From assembly GCA_032718475.1 (NCBI GenBank), contig JAUCBJ010006488.1, forward strand, positions 1-22,948: DNA of 22,948 nucleotides. The letters are read 5' to 3'. The notes under the pieces are model-generated. The model saw nothing but the letters and a program-made list of their open reading frames with translations, was not told the DNA's origin and made no database searches. Position 1 is the stretch's first letter, and each line of letters opens with the position of its first letter. Positions 19,588 to 22,948 of the stretch are shown piece by piece. The DNA is from Nemertoderma westbladi (taxonomy: Eukaryota; Xenacoelomorpha; Nemertodermatida; Nemertodermatidae). The translations under genes were made by a program, and so were the position numbers.

Positions 19588-20240
19588 TACTACTAGGATC
19601 GGCATGCTGCATTGCAGCTGCATTTTTAAGAATGCTGTGCCGGCTTGTCAACAAAATTGCACCGCCACAACTCCCTATCACCCATGACATTTGCTAGATC
19701 ATCCGCATCTTTAAGGCCAGTGTCCTTTAAGATGCGTCTCAAGAAAGTCATGGGCTGTCCACCATGCTTATTCACTCCATGAGGCTGCCAAAGTACAAGA
19801 TTATGCACTGGCTGGTCCTCACGGCGAAAACATTGTCCTGCAAAGCAGAGGCGATTTTGTTCTAGTGTCAAGCTTGGGGGGACCAATGAGACACCTCCAA
19901 TGTTATATAGTGTCTGGTTGGTTGTCTGCTTGTTATATAGTGTCTGGTGCATTGTACTTGACACAAAGAACCCGGCGTAGCATTCTTGTGAATGTGCCAT
20001 CCAGAGATTTGGTGTCCTCAGCAGTTAGAGCCCAGCATGGACTCCCATAGAGGAGTACTGGAACTACTGCTGCTCTAAATATTCGGACCATAAGTTTCCG
20101 ATTAATTCTCGGTGACTTCCAAATCCTGGAAAGCCTATTCAAGGCTGCCCATGCCTTTCCCTTACGTATTCGAAGGTCCTCACCTGACTTCCGGATCAAT
20201 GATCCCAAGTAACAGAAGTCGTCCACATGCTCAAGCATAC
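19588..20240 (-). mobile_element. LINE B: 5'-truncated LINE inserted in LINE A
   Basis: This 653-bp minus-strand fragment encodes only the part C-terminal to RT. It starts LEHVDDFCYLGSLIRKSGED, continues with VPVLLYGSPCWALTAEDTKS and TRMLRRVL, and ends with GGVSL...RLCFAGQCFRR and DTGLKDADDLANVMGDRELW. The order FxYLGS, LLYGS.xWxLT, RxLRFAGHCxRR and DRxxWR is the standard end of one LINE group. It sits exactly between two copies of CATGAAAGAATC (plus strand, 19,576-19,587 and 20,241-20,252), a 12-bp target-site duplication, and its 3' end is a short TAGTAGTA run. A 30-bp internal tandem duplication (19,901-19,960) shifts its frame. Endonuclease sequence of LINE A resumes on both sides, proving that LINE B came later. 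Confidence 0.88.
19901..19960. repeat. 30-bp tandem duplication inside LINE B
   Basis: TGTTATATAGTGTCTGGT occurs at 19,901 and again at 19,931, a 30-bp period, with the second unit diverging near its end. It duplicates the codons for about DTIYN in LINE B. Confidence 0.8.
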
Positions 20241-20252
20241 CATGAAAGAATC
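20241..20252. repeat. target-site duplication, copy 2 (LINE B 5' side)
   Basis: CATGAAAGAATC, identical to 19,576-19,587, lies directly before the first LINE B codons (GMLEHVDD on the minus strand). The precise fit supports target-primed insertion. Confidence 0.75.
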
Positions 20253-20721
20253 AGAAGGGGTGTGTTGTAGCCAGTAATATGAGCCCTGACACCCACTATG
20301 TTATCACCAGATACCACTACAGCAGCGTCGTGAAACTGTCCCCTCCTGAACCATAGACCGACACCACCAGGACCACGCACTCTATTGGGATTGTTCATTA
20401 AGGAGCTAACTGTATGTACACATTTAAAATCACGATTGAAGTCAGATAGGAGTTATTTGCTTTCAATTGCGTCCAACCAGTGTTCCTGTAAGCCGAGTAC
20501 ATCACAAGAGGACAGTAGGTTGGTAACATAATCACTGTTTGCACTGAATCCATGACAATTAAAAGTGACAGTACGTAAATCTATATGGGCAGGGGAAGTA
20601 TACCGATGCTGCTGTGGTGTATCATCCGTGTTAAACCCTAGTCCGACCCCGATTATGACCAGCTGAGTGGGTGTAACTCGACTGAGACCAATGATCATAT
20701 ATTTTATATATTGTATATACT

Positions 20722-20755
20722 AGAAAGCCAGTGGCCCTTAGGGCCACGGCTTTCT
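20722..20755. other. strong hairpin upstream of LINE A
   Basis: The arms AGAAAGCC(A)GTGGCCC and GGGCCACGGCTTTCT pair over 15 bp with one bulged A around a TTA loop. The GC-rich stem stands out in AT-rich DNA. It could be the terminal hairpin of a transposable element such as a Helitron, or part of the LINE A 5' region. No protein is encoded. Confidence 0.65.
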
Positions 20756-20899
20756 ACATTAATCGAAACATTAATTTTCGAAACATTAATTAATAAATTA
20801 ACTTAACTTAACAAAACGTCACATGATTGAGTATTCTCTCAAACAAAAGGACTGATGCTCTTTTACTTTTCAGATATCTACATACAACGTACAACATAA

Positions 20900-21530
20900 T
20901 ATAAGGCTCAGGTTGTCGTAGATACCTGCCAAGTATCACTTCCAAAGGATTACAAATAGTAAATATATGGAAGAAGGTTAAACTGTAGAACTGCAGGTGT
21001 TTACCATCATCGTAAACACAACCTAGATAGTTTATTTAGTTTAGTAGGTACTGTACAGTACTTTTAGATCGCTGCCAAGAATCAACTCTAAAGAATTTAA
21101 ATTGGAGAAGGATTTAACTTTCAGACAATTCGTCTCTAGCGGCGGACTGGAGAACTGAAGACTGGTCAACGTCCTTCCTAAAGACTCAGCCTAGCTATGA
21201 TGTAGTAGACCTCTAACAATTATCAACCTAAAATCATTTTTAATAAACAAATGTGAGAATGTTTTCACTTTTCAGTCATTGTAAACCCGAGCGGGAGACT
21301 GGAGAACTGCAGTCTGGTTAACGTCCTCCCCAAACACACAGCGTATAATGTAGTATACATTTCCCAAGTATAAGCAAAAAAGCATTAGAAACAACGAAAC
21401 GGGAGAAGGTTTTCATTTCAGACATTTCTCCCTCTAGTGGCAGACTGAAGAATTGCAGATTGGTCAGAGTTCTCCACAAACACGCATTCTATGGTGTAGT
21501 AGACCTCTGCAAAGTATCAGCCTAAAAGCA
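20900..21530. repeat. eroded tandem repeat of about 150 bp
   Basis: The landmark GACTGGAGAACTG(A/C)AG(A/T)CTGGT recurs at 21,145 and 21,297, and in the form GACTGAAGAATTGCAGATTGGT at 21,443 (spacings 152 and 146). A weaker version lies near 20,985. Each is followed about 35 bp later by a TATGATGTAGTAGACCTCT-like block and a TATCA(A/G)CCTAAAA(T/G)CAT block. Four or so diverged copies therefore form an old satellite between LINE A and the 3' end of the CIMIP2C-like gene. Confidence 0.75.
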
Positions 21531-21931
21531 TAATTAAATAAATTGGTGTTGAGCTGTAAACACGCGTAAAATAAGACTCGAGATGGCGACGTTGCACGTG
21601 CTCTTGACAAGAGCTTTCGTTCGATGTATCGCGAGCTCAGATTGGTGCTTGCGTGTAGAAACGTATAGCTTGGACAGACAAACAGACAGATCATATTTAA
21701 ATATATTGAAACTGTATACTGTATAAAGGGGAGATTATGTTCTAGAATAGTAATTAATCCCGTATTTAATAGATAAAAATTTTCAATTTTCAAAATAGTA
21801 CCACAATGTATCTCTTCTAGAGATTTCGGTGGAGTTTCTACCCTACACTACTGTGTAACATTAAATCTATTTCAGTTTATCTACGTATATTAAAACAGTC
21901 CGACAATATAATCAGTGATATAATTTGTCTT
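21531..21931. other. 3' flank of the CIMIP2C-like gene
   Basis: No gene is seen. A 109-codon minus-strand frame (21,464-21,793) overlaps the satellite and lacks family similarity. The 3' UTR of the minus-strand CIMIP2C-like gene should lie at the right end, but no canonical AATAAA signal is present on that strand close to the stop. Confidence 0.4.
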
Positions 21932-22390
21932 TTAACCAGATCGGTTTCTGAGGGCGGCCTCTGCAGTGGTGGGCAGTATAAAGTGTTTCTCTGGTAGGAC
22001 AGTGCCACTCCTGTCTCGGTAGTGCTCTCTATGTCTCTGGGCGGCGCTGTCGAATCCACGCAACTCCTCCTGTCGGTTGTAATCGTAATTGGTGAGTTGG
22101 TATCGCGGCTCGAACAGGAATCGGTCTCTGGTTCGGGTTCGGTTGTCCAACACGAGGTTCGGGTTGTGACTGAACTGAGTCGGGAAGTAGCCACCCCGGG
22201 ACCACGGTGTGTTACTGGTCGACAGCGCCGCCGAGCGGTAGTCCTGGAAATAATTAGCCGTCGTGTTCCCAAACGTGTCGCCGTAGGTGAACTTGGAGCC
22301 CGGTGTGTAACCACGGTAACCAGGCATGTGTCTCGGCGGAACGTAGTTCGCTTGGTAGGTGGTGATTAATGTTCCAGCTGGCTTCGACAT
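21932..22390 (-). CDS. CIMIP2C: CIMIP2C-like (FAM166C) ciliary microtubule inner protein
   Basis: A 152-residue frame in one exon. It carries the family signature in order: AGTLITTYQANYVPP (5-19), MPGYRG (22-27), TFGNTTANYFQDYR (39-52), TPWSRGGYFPTQFSHNPNLV (61-80), then TRDRFLFEP.Y and ELRGF..AAQRHREHYRD, ending with SGTVLP. This is the pattern of FAM166C/C2orf70, now named ciliary microtubule inner protein 2C, a small protein of the lumen of axonemal doublet microtubules in cilia and sperm flagella. Start and N terminus align with the family start. The C terminus is about 50 residues shorter than I remember for the human protein. The last codons (RNRSG then TAA) include GGTTAAAAG, which could alternatively be a weak splice donor to a further exon. 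The gene is intronless over the conserved part. Open frames in the other five frames here are shadows. Confidence 0.85.
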   Translation of the reverse strand: MSKPAGTLITTYQANYVPPRHMPGYRGYTPGSKFTYGDTFGNTTANYFQDYRSAALSTSNTPWSRGGYFPTQFSHNPNLVLDNRTRTRDRFLFEPRYQLTNYDYNRQEELRGFDSAAQRHREHYRDRSGTVLPEKHFILPTTAEAALRNRSG

Positions 22391-22948
22391 CGCGTAAATA
22401 CTATTTTTACTCCAATAAATATTATGTTAGTATTTGTATTTCACATTTACCTCAGATTTATTTAAGCTACTACTGTCACATTAAATATACGAGATATTTT
22501 GCCTTTTTTTATTAATTATTATTAATTACATTTATTACGGATTTCGGTTAAGCTCAAGGTCAATAAAAAAATACTGAATTCACGTTTCGCTACCTGTTGT
22601 TTGTAAGAATTACCTGGTTGTGTTTGGAACATCGCTTTGGCAACACATTGCCCGTATGATTGGCGACTGATGCCGATGTCATTGTGTTTCATATTATTTA
22701 TAAATTGATGTGGAGTGGTGGGTAGCACAGTATTAAATATAATATTGTGGTATGATAATGTTCTCTAATTGCGCAAACCCATATTATTTTACTGTCGGTT
22801 ATGAGATATCCGTTTCTCGTCGTCTACGGGTGTGTCGGGATTATTATTATTATATACATATTTACTGTATTAAGATACTACAGTAGCTGCCGTAAGATCA
22901 ATGAAACCTCTTATTAACGCCAATGGATTAATGAGCGACTCGATTATT
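22391..22948. other. 5' flank of the CIMIP2C-like gene
   Basis: AT-rich upstream DNA containing the presumed promoter and 5' leader of the minus-strand gene. No clear TATA box is identifiable. One possible upstream exon is listed separately; the right 200 bp show only a short ATT repeat near 22,841-22,855. Confidence 0.4.
22614..22690 (-). other. possible small upstream exon (weak)
   Basis: On the minus strand an open stretch from an ATG at about 22,690 reads MKHNDIGISRQSYGQCVAKA and ends at CCAG followed by GTAATT, a fair splice donor. If spliced to an AG near 22,403 it would give a 5' UTR or upstream exon of the CIMIP2C-like gene, but it would not be in frame with that ATG. No family similarity is seen, so this is a guess. 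Confidence 0.18.

Larger units (their letters stand above)
16549..20698 (-). mobile_element. LINE A: non-LTR retrotransposon, ORF2 to 3' end
   Basis: Minus-strand element with an APE-type endonuclease (20,698-~18,900), reverse transcriptase (~18,500-16,917), about 350 bp of 3' UTR, and a short (AATG)n tail at 16,561-16,549, typical of CR1/L2-type and related LINEs. No upstream ORF1 is seen, and the 5' boundary is not defined beyond about 20,700. The element is inactive. A younger LINE fragment (19,588-20,240) lies inside it. I place it only in the APE-endonuclease LINEs; the clade needs a tree. Confidence 0.8.
16917..20698 (-). pseudogene. LINE A ORF2: endonuclease-reverse transcriptase, broken
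   Basis: The start at 20,698 is the first ATG before the endonuclease. Endonuclease signatures are VTFNCHGFS and DVLGLQEHWL, then after the nested insertion IIILADTNADFG-type GDFN, YIDHVL and NLSDHVPIS (catalytic SDH). After a basic linker the RT shows SSYRPIATVNLLAKVYESL, CQVDIASAFDNVDH (motif A), LKGVKQGSNISPVLFN (motif B) and IIVYADDILVLA (motif C, YADD at 17,813-17,802), with about 300 residues following to TGA at 16,917. Breaks are TAA 20,455-20,453, the inserted LINE at 19,588-20,240 with a one-base frame change, TGA near 18,409, and frameshifts near 18,195 and 18,030. The catalytic residues survive, so the decay is recent to moderate. It would make and insert cDNA of its own RNA if intact. 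Confidence 0.88.

Noticed and set aside
21877-22369. Long arginine- or valine-rich frames overlapping the CIMIP2C-like gene
   Set aside because: They are frame shadows of the conserved minus-strand protein; composition is biased and no domain is present.

Overview
This window looks like AT-rich, gene-poor nuclear DNA of an invertebrate animal. It has no bacterial operon structure. Protein-coding signal is sparse and separated by kilobases of non-coding sequence. The first exon of a transporter ends in a GTGAGT splice donor, and the remaining DNA is dominated by satellites, fold-back elements and dead non-LTR retrotransposons. A cilia-linked gene (CIMIP2C/FAM166C type) and a membrane-anchored fibrinogen-domain protein place it in Metazoa. 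A marine deuterostome, perhaps a tunicate, is my guess only; no diagnostic marker is present.

Layout. 1-2,485: unassigned left edge, then a 1.6 kb minisatellite of 44-bp units (about 428-2,068) with higher-order structure. 2,492-2,676 (-): first coding exon of an SLC18B1-like major facilitator transporter, whose later exons would lie to the left, so the minisatellite may be intronic. 2,700-6,250: AT-rich DNA with a second minisatellite (20-bp unit, 3,320-3,613) and a possible short SINE-like repeat near 4,262-4,416. 6,259-7,053 and 8,172-9,092: two unrelated, nearly complete palindromic (fold-back/MITE-like) elements, with a decayed partial relative of the second near 7,170-7,300. Homopolymer runs of 25 G and 18 C lie in this section. 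9,235-9,716 (-): C-terminal scrap of a LINE ORF2.

10,049-14,507: an intronless gene for a type II membrane fibrinogen-like protein (11,932-12,807, -) lies between inverted copies of one dispersed repeat family (10,049-~10,300 and ~10,905-11,808 on the left; 13,686-14,507 on the right). 14,515-15,324 (+): mid-section of a dead LINE reverse transcriptase directly abutting the right repeat arm. 16,412-16,531 (+): probable C-terminal scrap of another LINE.

16,549-20,698 (-): a nearly full-length ORF2 region of a LINE (APE-type endonuclease, then reverse transcriptase with YADD), broken by stops and frameshifts. A 5'-truncated LINE of a different family is inserted in its endonuclease and carries a 12-bp target-site duplication. 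20,722-20,755: a strong hairpin. About 20,900-21,530: an eroded tandem repeat of about 150 bp. 21,932-22,390 (-): a single-exon CIMIP2C-like gene for a ciliary microtubule inner protein.

The three plausible host genes (transporter, fibrinogen-like protein, ciliary protein) are all on the minus strand but are unrelated in function, and nothing suggests they act together. The most interesting structures are the inverted repeat copies around the fibrinogen gene, the two palindromes, the higher-order minisatellite and the datable LINE-in-LINE nest. I did not find a convincing new multi-gene system.
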